Assembly (NCBI GenBank): GCA_018716015.1
Contig: DVKM01000099.1
Coordinates: forward strand, 1 to 32,631
DNA from: Candidatus Enterenecus stercoripullorum
Lineage (GTDB): Bacteria > Bacillota > Clostridia > Oscillospirales > Oscillospiraceae
DNA: 32,631 nucleotides
Direction of reading: 5' to 3'
The notes under the pieces: generated by a model
What the model saw: the letters and a program-made list of their open reading frames with translations, nothing else
What the model was told of the DNA's origin: nothing
Database searches by the model: none
Made by a program: the position numbers and the translations under genes
Shown here: in pieces, positions 24,198 through 32,631 of the stretch
Position numbering within the stretch: the first letter of the stretch is position 1
Layout: each line of letters begins with the position of its first letter

Positions 24198-24236
24198 TGA
24201 ACCGAATCTACCCACGCAAGAGAAATGGAGAACGGT

Positions 24237-25934
24237 ATGAAGAAAAAATTCGTGCAAATTGCAGCGGTATGCCTTCTGTCGGCGTTGATCCTGGCCTTGG
24301 CCCCCGCGACGGCGCCATCTGCCCGCGCTGCTGCCCAGGAGGGGCAGATCATCCGGGTGGGACTCTACTATGGTTCCTCCGCCTTACCGGGGGCAAACCT
24401 GGCCAATGAGGTGGGGGCAGGGTTCCGATTCGGATATTTTGACGGAAACAATCAATTCGTCCAGCTGGCCGCCACCCGCCAGGATGCCATTTCCATTGTG
24501 AAGACAGAAAATGTATATTACGGTACCTTGAACGATTATACCAGCTACCACGATGCCAACACAGGGAGCGGCATTGTGGTAGGCTGCTATCACCTCGAAC
24601 TTCCGGGGACCTACTCCAGCTATGACAGCGCCCTGGCGGCGGCCCGGGGCTATGAGGATGGTTTTGTCGCGTACATTGATGGCGTATACTATGTCAGGAT
24701 TGGAAACTACACCAATCGAGCGGGCGCGGAGGCGGCCCAGGCAGAGCTTGCCGCCCAGGGTGTGACCACTGCGATCAGGGGAACCTCCTCCTATGGGATC
24801 AGCGCTGTCATCACCGGAACCAATACTATCCTGTTTCAGTATGACGATAGTGACAACTCAGCCTTGTTTGGAGTCGCCCCCAACGCGGCGGGGGAGACGG
24901 GAGAGAAATTTGAGACCTGGTTCAAGGGATACGCCAAATACGGAGCGTTCCGCTACGAGCGCATCAATGGGGGCAACCTCACCGTGGTCAATCTTCTGGG
25001 GCTGGAAGATTACGTCAAGGGGGTCGTTCCCTATGAGATGAGCAACAGCTGGCCTATCGAGGCGCTCAAGGCCCAGGCGGTGTGCGCCCGGACCTATGCG
25101 CTGTCCAATCTGAACCGGCACAGCAGCTATCATTTTGACATCTGCTCCTCCACCCACTGCCAGGCCTATTACGGCACCAACCGGGCCGGTTCCAATTCTG
25201 ACGCTGCGGTGGAACAGACCGCCGGACAGGTGGCTACCTACAACGGCCGGTTGGCGGAGTGTGTTTACTACTCCTCCAACGGCGGGGCCAGTGAGGACTC
25301 CTCTGTGGTGTGGAGGAGCAATCAGGACAGTTATCCCTATCTGGTTGGGGTGATGGACCCCTATGAAGCTCTGGTGGCGGATGGGATTTCCAACTACTAC
25401 TGGACCCGGGAATACACTGGGAGTGAGTTGGCTCAGAAATTGCGGGCTCTGGGTTACAGCTGTACTGATATCGTGTCGGCAAGGGTGAGGGAATATACTG
25501 ACACGGGCAACCCCCTAGAAGTCACCTTTACCGACAGCAGCGGCCGGTCGTACACCCTGACTACCAGGCGGGTATACAGCACATTTGGCCTTCGCTCTTA
25601 TCGCTATGACATTTCCAGCGGAGGCAGCGGCAGCGGCCCGCTGCTGGTCAACGGCCAGGGCGTAGACAGCCTGGACGGCATGTATGCCATCGACGGGAAT
25701 GGCAACACCGTGGCCATCGGCAACGGGGTTTATGTGATCGGCGGCGATGGCAGCGTGACCCAGGCCGGCTTTGGCGGCAGCGGCGGTAGTTCGGGCGGCG
25801 TGTTTACCATTTCCGGCGCCGGCTGGGGCCACAATGTGGGTATGAGCCAGTGGGGGGCCTATGCCCAGGCGCTTCAGGGGCGTACATACCGGCAGATCCT
25901 CGAATTTTACTATACAGGAATTACGGTGGGATAA
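24237..25934 (+). CDS. SpoIID/LytB-domain secreted protein with SPOR-like region
   Basis: A 565-residue exported protein. A signal peptide covers about residues 1-32 (KKK, a hydrophobic stretch, then ARA). A SPOR-like segment at about 124-180 (YIDGVYYVRIGNYTNRAGAE) may bind denuded glycan. The SpoIID domain follows. GLEDYVKGVVPYEMS holds the presumed lytic transglycosylase Glu267, and His299, Cys303 and Cys308 in YHFDICSSTHCQAYYG resemble its zinc site. The C-terminal block GAGWGHNVGMSQWGAYAQA is typical. A Gly/Ser-rich insert (about 455-520) splits the domain before this block. It probably remodels peptidoglycan; a sporulation role is not proven, since LytB-type relatives act in growth. ATG 24237 follows GGAG better than ATG 24225. 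queA starts three bases after its stop. Confidence 0.88.
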   Translation: MKKKFVQIAAVCLLSALILALAPATAPSARAAAQEGQIIRVGLYYGSSALPGANLANEVGAGFRFGYFDGNNQFVQLAATRQDAISIVKTENVYYGTLNDYTSYHDANTGSGIVVGCYHLELPGTYSSYDSALAAARGYEDGFVAYIDGVYYVRIGNYTNRAGAEAAQAELAAQGVTTAIRGTSSYGISAVITGTNTILFQYDDSDNSALFGVAPNAAGETGEKFETWFKGYAKYGAFRYERINGGNLTVVNLLGLEDYVKGVVPYEMSNSWPIEALKAQAVCARTYALSNLNRHSSYHFDICSSTHCQAYYGTNRAGSNSDAAVEQTAGQVATYNGRLAECVYYSSNGGASEDSSVVWRSNQDSYPYLVGVMDPYEALVADGISNYYWTREYTGSELAQKLRALGYSCTDIVSARVREYTDTGNPLEVTFTDSSGRSYTLTTRRVYSTFGLRSYRYDISSGGSGSGPLLVNGQGVDSLDGMYAIDGNGNTVAIGNGVYVIGGDGSVTQAGFGGSGGSSGGVFTISGAGWGHNVGMSQWGAYAQALQGRTYRQILEFYYTGITVG

Positions 25935-25937
25935 AGT

Positions 25938-26960
25938 TTGAAAACGTCTGACTTCTATTTTGATTTACCTAAAGAACTGATCGCCCAGACGCCGCTGGAG
26001 CGGCGGGACGGCTCCAGGCTTCTGACCCTGGACAGGGTCACCGGCGAGACCCGTCACCTGCACTTCTATGACCTGCCCAGCCTGCTGCGGCCAGGGGACT
26101 GCCTGGTGCTCAACGACAGCCGCGTGCTTCCCGCGCGGCTGTTTGGCCGCCGGGAGACAGGCGGCGCCTGTGAGGTGCTGCTGCTCATTGACCGTGGGGA
26201 TCAGGTATGGGAATGCCTGGTGCGCCCGGGGAAAAAGCTCAAGCCGGGGACAAAGATCACCTTTGGAGACGGAGCGCTTACCGCCCAGGTGGTGGAAGAG
26301 GTGGAGGGCGGCAACCGCCTGATCCGGTTTGACTATGAAGGCATTTTCCTGGAAAGTCTGGAGAGGCTGGGCAAAATGCCCCTGCCCCCCTATATCCGGG
26401 AGGAACTTCAGGACCAGGAGCGGTATCAGACTGTCTATTCCCGGGTGACGGGCTCCGCCGCCGCCCCCACCGCAGGATTGCATTTTACCAAGGAACTGTT
26501 GGAGCAAGTGCAGACAATGGGTGTAAAGGTATGCTACGTAACACTTCATGTGGGCCTTGGTACCTTCCGCCCGGTCAAGGCGGAGAACCTGGAGAACCAT
26601 GAGATGCACGCAGAGTTCTGCGTCATTCCCCGGGAAACGGCGGACGCCATCAACCAGACCAAGGCTGCCGGAGGGCGGGTGATCTGCGTGGGCACCACCT
26701 CCTGCCGCACCATTGAGAGCTGGGCGGATGAGGACGGGCATATGGAAGCCAAGGCGGGGTGGACCAGCATCTTCATCTATCCCGGCTACCGTTTCAAGGT
26801 GCTGGACGGGCTGATCACAAACTTCCATCTGCCTGAGTCCACCCTGATTATGCTGGTATCCGCCCTGGCGGGGCGGGAGCACATCCTGGCCGCCTATGAG
26901 GAGGCGGTGCGGGAGCGGTACCGCTTCTTCTCCTTTGGGGATGCAATGTTCATCGCCTGA
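25938..26960 (+). CDS. queA: S-adenosylmethionine:tRNA ribosyltransferase-isomerase
   Basis: A 340-residue enzyme that moves the ribosyl part of S-adenosylmethionine onto preQ1 in tRNA to form epoxyqueuosine. Family landmarks are [18 protein letters not shown] at the start, [39 protein letters not shown]-like [15 protein letters not shown], and [16 protein letters not shown]. Length is standard. The start is TTG 25938, which gives the canonical N-terminus; only a weak GGTGGG lies upstream. The gap to the preceding stop is three bases, so translational coupling is likely. tgt follows 35 bases later. Confidence 0.96.
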   Translation: MKTSDFYFDLPKELIAQTPLERRDGSRLLTLDRVTGETRHLHFYDLPSLLRPGDCLVLNDSRVLPARLFGRRETGGACEVLLLIDRGDQVWECLVRPGKKLKPGTKITFGDGALTAQVVEEVEGGNRLIRFDYEGIFLESLERLGKMPLPPYIREELQDQERYQTVYSRVTGSAAAPTAGLHFTKELLEQVQTMGVKVCYVTLHVGLGTFRPVKAENLENHEMHAEFCVIPRETADAINQTKAAGGRVICVGTTSCRTIESWADEDGHMEAKAGWTSIFIYPGYRFKVLDGLITNFHLPESTLIMLVSALAGREHILAAYEEAVRERYRFFSFGDAMFIA

Positions 26961-26995
26961 ACAGGCAGGGAAACAACAGTGTAAGGACGTGTGAT

Positions 26996-28132
26996 ATGTT
27001 TGAAGTGAAAAAGATAGAGGGGAAGGCCCGCCGGGGGGAGTTTACCTGTGTCCACGGTACGGTGCAGACCCCTGTTTTCATGAACGTGGGCACCCAAGGG
27101 GCCATCAAAGGGGCGGTATCCGCCCACGACCTGAAGGAGATCGGCTGTCAGGTGGAGCTGTCTAACACCTACCACCTCCACCTGCGCCCCGGGGACGAGG
27201 TGGTCAAGGCCATGGGCGGGCTGCACCGGTTCATGGGGTGGGACGGCCCTATGCTCACCGACTCCGGGGGGTTCCAGGTGTTCTCTTTGGCCAGTTTGCG
27301 GAATATTACCGAGGAAGGGGTCACCTTTGCCTCCCACATCGATGGGCATAAGATTTTCATGGGCCCCGAGGAGTCCATGCGCATCCAGTCCAATCTGGGC
27401 AGCGACATCGCCATGGCTTTTGACGAGTGTGTGGAGAACCCTGCCCAGTATGACTACGCCAAGCGCTCCTGTGAGCGCACCCTGCGGTGGTTGAAGCGTT
27501 GCAAAGCAGAGCATGACAGGCTAAATACCTCGCCGGACTGTGTCAATCCTCACCAGATGCTCTTCGGCATCAATCAGGGGGCCACCTTCCGGGACCTGCG
27601 GATCTGGCATATGGAAGAGACGGCGAAAATTCCCTGTGACGGTTACGCCATCGGTGGCCTGGCGGTGGGGGAGCCCACCGAGGTGATGTACGAGATCATC
27701 GAGGCGGTGGAGCCCTATATGCCGACGGACAAGCCCCGGTATCTCATGGGAGTGGGCACGCCGTCCAACATCGTCGAGGCCGTGGCCAGAGGGGTGGACT
27801 TCTTCGACTGCGTCATGCCCGCCCGTAATGCCCGCCACGGAAAGCTGTTTACCTGGAACGGCTGGCTAAACCTCAAAAACGAGCGGTACAAGCTGGACGG
27901 GAGGCCCATCGACCCGGACTGTCAGTGCCCGGCGTGCCGCTCCTTCAGCCGGGGCTATCTGCGCCACCTGTTCGTGGCGGGGGAGATGCTGGCCATGCGC
28001 CTGGCCGTGCTCCATAACCTGTATTTCTACAACCAGCTGATGGCCCGGATCCGGGAGGCCCTAGACGCCGGTGCCTTTGGGGCGTTTCGGGCGGAGTATT
28101 CCTGGCGCCTGGCCCAGCGGGTGCAAGAATAG
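26996..28132 (+). CDS. tgt: tRNA-guanine transglycosylase
   Basis: A 378-residue enzyme that swaps guanine 34 for preQ1 in GUN anticodons (Asn, Asp, His, Tyr). The general-base Asp is in LTDSGGFQVFS, the nucleophile Asp in FFDCVMPARNARHGKL, and the zinc site starts CQCPAC near residue 305. ELSNTYHLHLRPG is also diagnostic. AAGGA precedes the ATG. It follows queA, and together they cover the insertion and ribosylation steps of queuosine synthesis. Synthesis of preQ1 (queCDEF) is not in the window. Confidence 0.97.
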   Translation: MFEVKKIEGKARRGEFTCVHGTVQTPVFMNVGTQGAIKGAVSAHDLKEIGCQVELSNTYHLHLRPGDEVVKAMGGLHRFMGWDGPMLTDSGGFQVFSLASLRNITEEGVTFASHIDGHKIFMGPEESMRIQSNLGSDIAMAFDECVENPAQYDYAKRSCERTLRWLKRCKAEHDRLNTSPDCVNPHQMLFGINQGATFRDLRIWHMEETAKIPCDGYAIGGLAVGEPTEVMYEIIEAVEPYMPTDKPRYLMGVGTPSNIVEAVARGVDFFDCVMPARNARHGKLFTWNGWLNLKNERYKLDGRPIDPDCQCPACRSFSRGYLRHLFVAGEMLAMRLAVLHNLYFYNQLMARIREALDAGAFGAFRAEYSWRLAQRVQE

Positions 28133-28186
28133 CTTCCCTTCCGGGAGAAGACGCTGCCGGGGTTTGCCTTTGAAATAAAAAAAGAC

Positions 28187-28215
28187 TTGAGTTTAGTGCC
28201 CGATGCGGTTATAAT
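28187..28215 (+). promoter_or_regulatory. Promoter of yajC
   Basis: TTGAGT (28187-28192), a 17-base spacer and TATAAT (28210-28215), 60 bases before the yajC ATG. Confidence 0.8.
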
Positions 28216-28274
28216 ACTCTTAAGTTTATGCGTTGAGCAAAAAACCAAATTACACATTGGAGGAAGAACAGATT

Positions 28275-28679
28275 ATGCCGTTTCACTTCAACATCCTGGC
28301 CCTGAGTGCGGGCTCGGACCCCAGCACACAAGGCTCCATTGTGCCCACCATCGTTATGCTTTTGGCGATGGTCGCTGTTTTCTACTTCTTCATCATCCGT
28401 CCGGAGAGCAAAAAGAAGAAGGCTGCCAATGAGATGCGGGAAAGCCTGAAGGTGGGCGATGAGATTACCACCATCGGCGGCATCGTGGGAACCATCTGCG
28501 CGCTGAAGGAAGAGACCATCGTTATGGAGACGGGAGCGGACCGTGTGCGTATTGAGTTCACCCGGTGGGCCATTTCCAGCAAGGGTACTCAGAAGGAGGA
28601 GAACACCGCGCCTCCCATGGAAAAGGAGCTCAAGGAGGGCAATAAGAAGGGGAAAGAGGAAGACAAGGAGAACAAGTAA
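28275..28679 (+). CDS. yajC: Preprotein translocase subunit YajC
   Basis: A 134-residue membrane protein that accompanies the SecDF part of the Sec translocase. A single membrane helix (IVPTIVMLLAMVAVFYFFII) is followed by the signature RPESKKKKAANEM and the cytoplasmic domain LKVGDEITTIGGIVGTI. The last 35 residues are a highly charged Lys/Glu tail. The start is ATG 28275, behind GGAGGAAG; an open frame 14 codons longer begins with no family match. Its place after tgt is conserved in Firmicutes. Confidence 0.93.
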   Translation: MPFHFNILALSAGSDPSTQGSIVPTIVMLLAMVAVFYFFIIRPESKKKKAANEMRESLKVGDEITTIGGIVGTICALKEETIVMETGADRVRIEFTRWAISSKGTQKEENTAPPMEKELKEGNKKGKEEDKENK

Positions 28680-28724
28680 TCCTCTTCTCCCGCCGGCAGA
28701 TTTGCTAACATATTCCTGCATGAC

Positions 28725-28774
28725 AAGCACCCCTTTGGCATATGGTTGTAGCAGCCGTATGAAAGGGGTGCTTT
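28725..28774 (+). promoter_or_regulatory. Hairpin sequestering the next ribosome site
   Basis: AAGCACCCCTTT (28725-28736) pairs fully with AAAGGGGTGCTT (28762-28773), and CATATGG (28739-28745) pairs with CCGTATG (28755-28761) with one G-U pair. The ribosome site GAAAGGGG (28761-28768) lies in the 3' arm. A weak T run could also make it a partial terminator of yajC. Confidence 0.65.
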
Positions 28775-28776
28775 CC

Positions 28777-29202
28777 ATGCATAGAGCGGAAGAACGGGAC
28801 GCCGGCGCGGTCCATATGACAGCGGGGGTGCTTTTGGGCGGCCTGCTGGCGCTGGGGGTGGAGATTGTGGTTTTGCTGCTGGGGTCCATCGCCATATCCA
28901 ACGGGATCTTAAAAGAGGATGCCACGCTTCAGATCACGGCTGCCGCCTGTGTGATCGGATGCCTGATCGGCGGCTGGCTGACCTGTGCCTGGTGGCCGGC
29001 CAGAAGGCTGCTGGCAGGGCTGGCTGCCGGGGCGGTCTGCTTCCTGCTGATCCTGGCGGTGGGCCTGCTGTCTGGGGAGGAGTTGTCGCTGGGGCTCCAG
29101 GCGATGATCGAACTGGCTGGCTGCCTCTGTGGCGGAGCGATTTCCGGGCTGCTGTCCAGAGGTAAAAAAAGGAAGAAAAAGGGGAATACGCGCCTTCGGT
29201 AG
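28777..29202 (+). CDS. TIGR04086 (YrzE-like) membrane protein
   Basis: A 141-residue protein with four hydrophobic helices (from about residues 12, 45, 73 and 107) and a basic tail RGKKRKKKGNTRLR. It fits the TIGR04086 family of small membrane proteins of unknown function, of which Bacillus YrzE is a member. The position after yajC supports this, as the order queA-tgt-yajC-yrzE recurs in Firmicutes. ATG 28777 lies eight bases after GAAAGGGG, which is itself held in a hairpin; ATG 28759 is an in-frame alternative inside the hairpin. Confidence 0.8.
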   Translation: MHRAEERDAGAVHMTAGVLLGGLLALGVEIVVLLLGSIAISNGILKEDATLQITAAACVIGCLIGGWLTCAWWPARRLLAGLAAGAVCFLLILAVGLLSGEELSLGLQAMIELAGCLCGGAISGLLSRGKKRKKKGNTRLR

Positions 29203-29227
29203 GACCGGGCAGCGGCGCTGCGCCCCC

Positions 29228-29256
29228 TTGACAAAAGCGGATAAAGTATCTATAAT
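29228..29256 (+). promoter_or_regulatory. Consensus promoter of greA
   Basis: TTGACA (29228-29233), a 17-base spacer and TATAAT (29251-29256), a full vegetative consensus. The leader of about 90 bases holds a small stem TGCCGC/GCGGCA (29296-29312). Confidence 0.9.
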
Positions 29257-29352
29257 GCCATAGCAATACAATAAAAAATATAATTTGATCTAAATTGCCG
29301 CGTCATGCGGCATTCTGCCTTCTAATTTGTGAACTTGAAAGGAATGTTTACC

Positions 29353-29826
29353 ATGGCAAAAGAATACAAGCTGAGCGCCACTCGTTTGGAGGAACTGAAA
29401 AACGAGCTCAGCTACCTGAAGACGGTCCGGGAGAAAGAGGTCGCGGACCAGATCAAGGAGGCCCGCTCCTTCGGAGACCTGTCGGAGAACAGCGAGTACG
29501 ACGAGGCGAAGAACGAGCAGGGAAAGTTGTATTCCCGTATCGCGGAACTGGAAAATATTCTGGCCAACTGCTCGGTCATCGAGGAAGAGGACATGGATAC
29601 CGACACTGTGCGGCTGGGAAGTAAGATCACAGTAGAAGATGTGGAACTGGGCGATCAGGAGACCTACCAGGTGGTAGGGTCCCAGGAGGCGGATCCCATG
29701 AATGGCCGGATCTCTGAGGAATCCCCCTTTGGCAAGGCCCTGCTGGGCAAGTCTGTGGGGGAACTCGTGATTGTGGAGGCCCCTGCGGGAAATGTGGAGT
29801 ATAAAGTGCTGGACATCCAGCGCTAA
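29353..29826 (+). CDS. greA: Transcription elongation factor GreA
   Basis: A 157-residue factor that rescues backtracked RNA polymerase by stimulating transcript cleavage. The N-terminal coiled coil carries the acidic tip motif in ARSFGDLSENSEYDEAKNEQ (Asp and Glu residues). The C-terminal FKBP-like domain ends with ISEESPFGKALLGKSVGEL and VIVEAPAGNVEYKVLDI. The start is ATG 29353, with GAAAGGAATG upstream; ATG 29344 and a more distal in-frame start are less likely. lysS follows 38 bases later, with no terminator between, so the two probably share the strong promoter. Confidence 0.96.
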   Translation: MAKEYKLSATRLEELKNELSYLKTVREKEVADQIKEARSFGDLSENSEYDEAKNEQGKLYSRIAELENILANCSVIEEEDMDTDTVRLGSKITVEDVELGDQETYQVVGSQEADPMNGRISEESPFGKALLGKSVGELVIVEAPAGNVEYKVLDIQR

Positions 29827-29864
29827 TTATTTTCTCGACCAAAGAGAAGAAGGAGAGAATTGCT

Positions 29865-31376
29865 ATGTCCGATCAGACCACGCAAGGTCAATCGACACGG
29901 GAGGAACCCTCCCTGCCGGAACTGCTGCAGATCCGCAGAGACAAGCTGGAGGAACTGCGCAGGGCGGGGAAGGATCCCTTCACTGAGACCAGGTATGACG
30001 TCACCCACCACAGCAGTAAGGTGAAGGAACATTTTGAGGAGCTGGAGGGGCAGACCGTGCGTCTAGCCGGCCGCCTTATGAGCAAGCGCGGAATGGGAAA
30101 GGCCGTGTTTTCCGACCTCCAGGACAGCGCAGGCCGCATCCAGCTCTATATCCGCATCGACGATGTGGGGGAGCAGGCGCTGGCCACCTTCAAGAAATAT
30201 GATATCGGGGATATTGTGGGCGTTGAGGGAGAGGTGTTCCGCACCAAGCGGGGCGAGATCTCCATCAAGGTTAAGACCATCACTCTGCTGGCCAAGTCCC
30301 TGCTGCCCCTGCCGGAGAAGTTCCACGGCCTAACCGATGTGGAAACCCGCTGCCGGCAGCGGTATGTGGATCTGATTGTCAACCCGGAGGTGCGTCGCAC
30401 CTTCGAGATCCGCTCCAAGTTCATCAAGCATGTCCGGGACTTTTTGGACAAGCGGGGCTATATGGAAGTGGAGACCCCGGTTTTGAACACCATCTCCGGC
30501 GGAGCCACCGCCCGGCCCTTTATCACCCATCACAACACCCTGGATATCGACATGTATTTGCGCATTGCCACCGAACTGCACCTGAAGCGGCTGGTGGTGG
30601 GTGGACTGGAGCGGGTGTACGAGATCGGCCGCATTTTCCGCAACGAGGGGATGGATACCAAGCATAACCCTGAGTTTACCTCCGTGGAGCTGTACCAGGC
30701 CTACGCCGACTTCAACGACATGATGGACCTGTTTGAGGCCCTGCTGTCCTCTGCCGCCCAGAAGATCCTAGGCACTTATCAGCTGGAGTGGCAGGGCAAA
30801 CAGCTGGACCTGACCCCAGGCTGGCCCCGGATGACCATGGCGGAGGCAGTCAAACAGTACACGGGCCTGGACTTCATGGCGGTATCTGACGACGCCCAGG
30901 CGGTGGCCATGGCCAAATCTGTGGGGGTGGAATTGCCTGAGACTGCCCCTGCTACCTGGGGCAACGCTTTGTACGAGGTCTTTGACAAGAAGGTGGAGGA
31001 GCACCTTGTGCAGCCAACCTTCATCACCATGCATCCCGTGGACGTATCTCCCCTAGCCAAGCGCTCTGTAAAGGATCCAAGGCTGACAGAGCGATTTGAA
31101 CTGTTCATCTGTTGCAACGAGATGGGGAACGCTTTCTCCGAGCTCAACGACCCCATCGACCAAAAACAACGTTTCCAAAAGCAGGTGGAACTGCGTGAGG
31201 GAGGCGACGAAGAGGCCGGCATGATGGACGAAGACTATATCACCGCCCTAGAATACGGACTGCCCCCCACCGGCGGCCTGGGCATCGGGATTGACCGCTG
31301 CGTGATGATGCTGACCAACAACGATTCCATTCGGGAAGTGCTGCTCTTCCCCACGATGAGGCCTTTAGATTCATGA
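29865..31376 (+). CDS. lysS: Lysyl-tRNA synthetase, class II
   Basis: A 503-residue enzyme charging tRNA-Lys. After a short N-terminal extension the OB-fold anticodon domain runs from about 60 to 170 (VRLAGRLMSKRGMGKAVFSD). Class II motif 1 is in GYMEVETPVLN, motif 2 spans VYEIGRIFRNEGMDTKHNPE, and motif 3 is GLGIGIDRCVMMLTNN. Length is normal for bacteria. AAGGAGAG precedes the ATG. greA-lysS linkage is common in Firmicutes. No T-box or riboswitch is seen upstream. Confidence 0.97.
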   Translation: MSDQTTQGQSTREEPSLPELLQIRRDKLEELRRAGKDPFTETRYDVTHHSSKVKEHFEELEGQTVRLAGRLMSKRGMGKAVFSDLQDSAGRIQLYIRIDDVGEQALATFKKYDIGDIVGVEGEVFRTKRGEISIKVKTITLLAKSLLPLPEKFHGLTDVETRCRQRYVDLIVNPEVRRTFEIRSKFIKHVRDFLDKRGYMEVETPVLNTISGGATARPFITHHNTLDIDMYLRIATELHLKRLVVGGLERVYEIGRIFRNEGMDTKHNPEFTSVELYQAYADFNDMMDLFEALLSSAAQKILGTYQLEWQGKQLDLTPGWPRMTMAEAVKQYTGLDFMAVSDDAQAVAMAKSVGVELPETAPATWGNALYEVFDKKVEEHLVQPTFITMHPVDVSPLAKRSVKDPRLTERFELFICCNEMGNAFSELNDPIDQKQRFQKQVELREGGDEEAGMMDEDYITALEYGLPPTGGLGIGIDRCVMMLTNNDSIREVLLFPTMRPLDS

Positions 31377-31378
31377 GA

Positions 31379-31418
31379 AAAAGCATACCGGTAAATTGTT
31401 TTCTACCGGTATGCTTTT
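31379..31418 (+). terminator. Terminator of greA-lysS
   Basis: GCATACCGGTA (31383-31393) pairs with TACCGGTATGC (31404-31414). It is flanked by AAAAA and TTTT, so it may work in both directions. Confidence 0.9.
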
Positions 31419-31443
31419 GCATGTCCACAATGAGGTGACTAAA

Positions 31444-32631
31444 TTGAGCTCCAGAGTAAAGAAAAGGCGGGTTCTGAGGGCCACCCAGGTGGTTGCCATC
31501 TCCTTTGCCGCCGTGATTTTGTGCGGGACCCTGTTGTTGATGCTACCCATCTCCTCCACCTCCGGCGAGAGCTGCGGGCTGATGACTGCGCTGTTCACCG
31601 CCACCTCAGCTACCTGTGTCACGGGGCTGATCCTGGTGGATACCCTGACAGGCTGGACGGTATTTGGCCAGGTGGTTATCATTTTGATGATCCAGCTGGG
31701 CGGCCTTGGATTCATGACCATCATTTTTCTCATGGCCCTGTCGGTGAAGAGAAAGCTGTCGTTGAGCCAGCGGCTGATGGCGGTGTCCAATTTCAATCTG
31801 AACGACATGGGGGATATCGGCCGCCTTGTACGTGGCGCTTTGAAGACAACCTTTGCCTTTGAGGGGATAGGCGCGCTGGTGCTGACCATTTGCTTCTGGC
31901 CCAGATACGGGGCGGAGGCGATTTGGAAGGGCGTATTTACCTCCATTTCTGCCTTCTGTAACGCTGGATTCGATATTTTCGGCACGGAGAAGATCGGCAG
32001 CTTGTCCACCTATGACGACCATCCTGTGGTACTGCTGACGGTGACGATCCTCATCGCCTGCGGAGGACTGGGTTTCTTTGTGTGGGAGGAGATTAAGCGC
32101 AGACACAGCTGGAAGCGGCTGTCCCTGTACAGCAAGATGGTCATCGTCATGACCCTGTTTCTGCTGGCTTTCGGCACGGCCTTCTTCCTGCTCAGTGAGT
32201 ATGACAATGAGGGGACCATGGCGTCCATGCCCTTCTGGCAAAGCCTGCTCAATGCGCTGTTCCAGTCCACCACCCTTCGCACCGCGGGCTTCTATTCCAT
32301 CAGTCAGGGGGCGCTCACCGATGTGTCCATCGTGATGTGCATTCTCCTGATGCTGGCCGGCGGTTCCTCCGGCTCCTGCGCCGGCGGCCTGAAAACAGGG
32401 ACGGTGGGGGTACTGCTGCTAGCCCTGCGCTCTGGGCTGCGGGGTAGGGAGACCGTGACGATACGGGGCCGCACCATCCCTCAGCAGAAGGTGCTGTCCG
32501 CCGTGACGCTGCTGCTCATCGTGCTGCTGCTGTTCCTCACGGCTTCTATCGCCATCGCGGTGCTGGACAGTGTGCCCTATTTGGCGGCGGCCTATGAGAC
32601 GGCGTCCGCCATGGCCACCGTGGGCGTGACC
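31444..32631 (+). CDS. KtrB/TrkH-family potassium channel subunit (3' partial)
   Basis: The first 396 codons of a K+ uptake protein that runs off the right edge. The four-fold SKT channel pattern is visible: filter loops TATSATCVTGLIL, SISAFCNAGFD, FQSTTLRTAGFY and, at the edge, ASAMATVGVT, each with the conserved Gly between membrane-pore-membrane helices. Repeated units and length fit KtrB more than the longer TrkH, but this needs the missing end. The start is TTG 31444 behind GAGGTG; no ATG in frame gives the N-terminal basic segment SSRVKKRRVLRA. The terminator just upstream means its promoter must be very close or that it relies on read-through. A ktrA/trkA partner probably follows outside the window. 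Confidence 0.9.
   Translation, partial: MSSRVKKRRVLRATQVVAISFAAVILCGTLLLMLPISSTSGESCGLMTALFTATSATCVTGLILVDTLTGWTVFGQVVIILMIQLGGLGFMTIIFLMALSVKRKLSLSQRLMAVSNFNLNDMGDIGRLVRGALKTTFAFEGIGALVLTICFWPRYGAEAIWKGVFTSISAFCNAGFDIFGTEKIGSLSTYDDHPVVLLTVTILIACGGLGFFVWEEIKRRHSWKRLSLYSKMVIVMTLFLLAFGTAFFLLSEYDNEGTMASMPFWQSLLNALFQSTTLRTAGFYSISQGALTDVSIVMCILLMLAGGSSGSCAGGLKTGTVGVLLLALRSGLRGRETVTIRGRTIPQQKVLSAVTLLLIVLLLFLTASIAIAVLDSVPYLAAAYETASAMATVGVT

Noticed and set aside
29827-29864. Possible T-box before lysS
   Set aside because: Only 38 bases separate greA and lysS, with no room for a T-box and no terminator.
1-32631. CRISPR arrays, insertion sequences, prophage or integrative elements
   Set aside because: No regularly spaced repeats, transposase genes, terminal inverted repeats or att-like duplications at the tRNA genes were seen; the recombinase fragment stands alone.

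Overview
The window looks like chromosomal DNA of a GC-rich, low-branching Firmicute, most likely a gut member of the Oscillospirales (Clostridia). This is inferred from the gene set, not from a database match. The grounds are strong AAGGAGG-type ribosome sites, TTG and GTG starts, the order queA-tgt-yajC-TIGR04086 (as around yrzE in Bacillus), a paired GlgC/GlgD ADP-glucose pyrophosphorylase, and a SpoIID/LytB-family protein. No phage, insertion sequence or CRISPR array is visible. Most of the window is housekeeping metabolism.

Left end (1-1945). The 3' end of an ArsB/NhaD-type permease is followed by a terminator. Next come a near-consensus promoter and a roughly 230-base structured leader in front of an orphan 'Recombinase' domain protein. 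On the minus strand lies a decayed aldose 1-epimerase with two in-frame stops, each at a likely former Trp codon, and a frameshift.

1945-6731. A PAS/AAA+/Fis-type sigma-54 activator precedes a clear -24/-12 promoter with three related palindromic sites upstream. The promoter drives a CitMHS-family carboxylate transporter, an AtuA (DUF1446) protein and a small AtuA-like ferredoxin-fold protein. This is the least understood system here: a sigma-54-controlled uptake and catabolism module of unknown substrate.

6739-19759, minus strand. A long glycogen locus reads glgB-glgC-glgD-glgA, then glgP from its own promoter with a hairpin-rich leader, then a GH13 alpha-glucan hydrolase, a ROK glucokinase and pgi, followed by tRNA-Leu(UAG). 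Together they build glycogen from glucose-1-phosphate, break it down to glucose-1-phosphate and glucose, and return glucose to glycolysis. A phosphoglucomutase is not in the window.

19861-24197. A patatin-like phospholipase and tRNA-Ser(CGA) lie on the plus strand. The lysine/diaminopimelate genes asd-dapA-dapB lie on the minus strand.

24091-32631, plus strand. SpoIID/LytB protein, queA and tgt (queuosine tRNA modification), yajC, a TIGR04086 membrane protein, greA, lysS, and the start of a KtrB/TrkH potassium channel that runs off the window.
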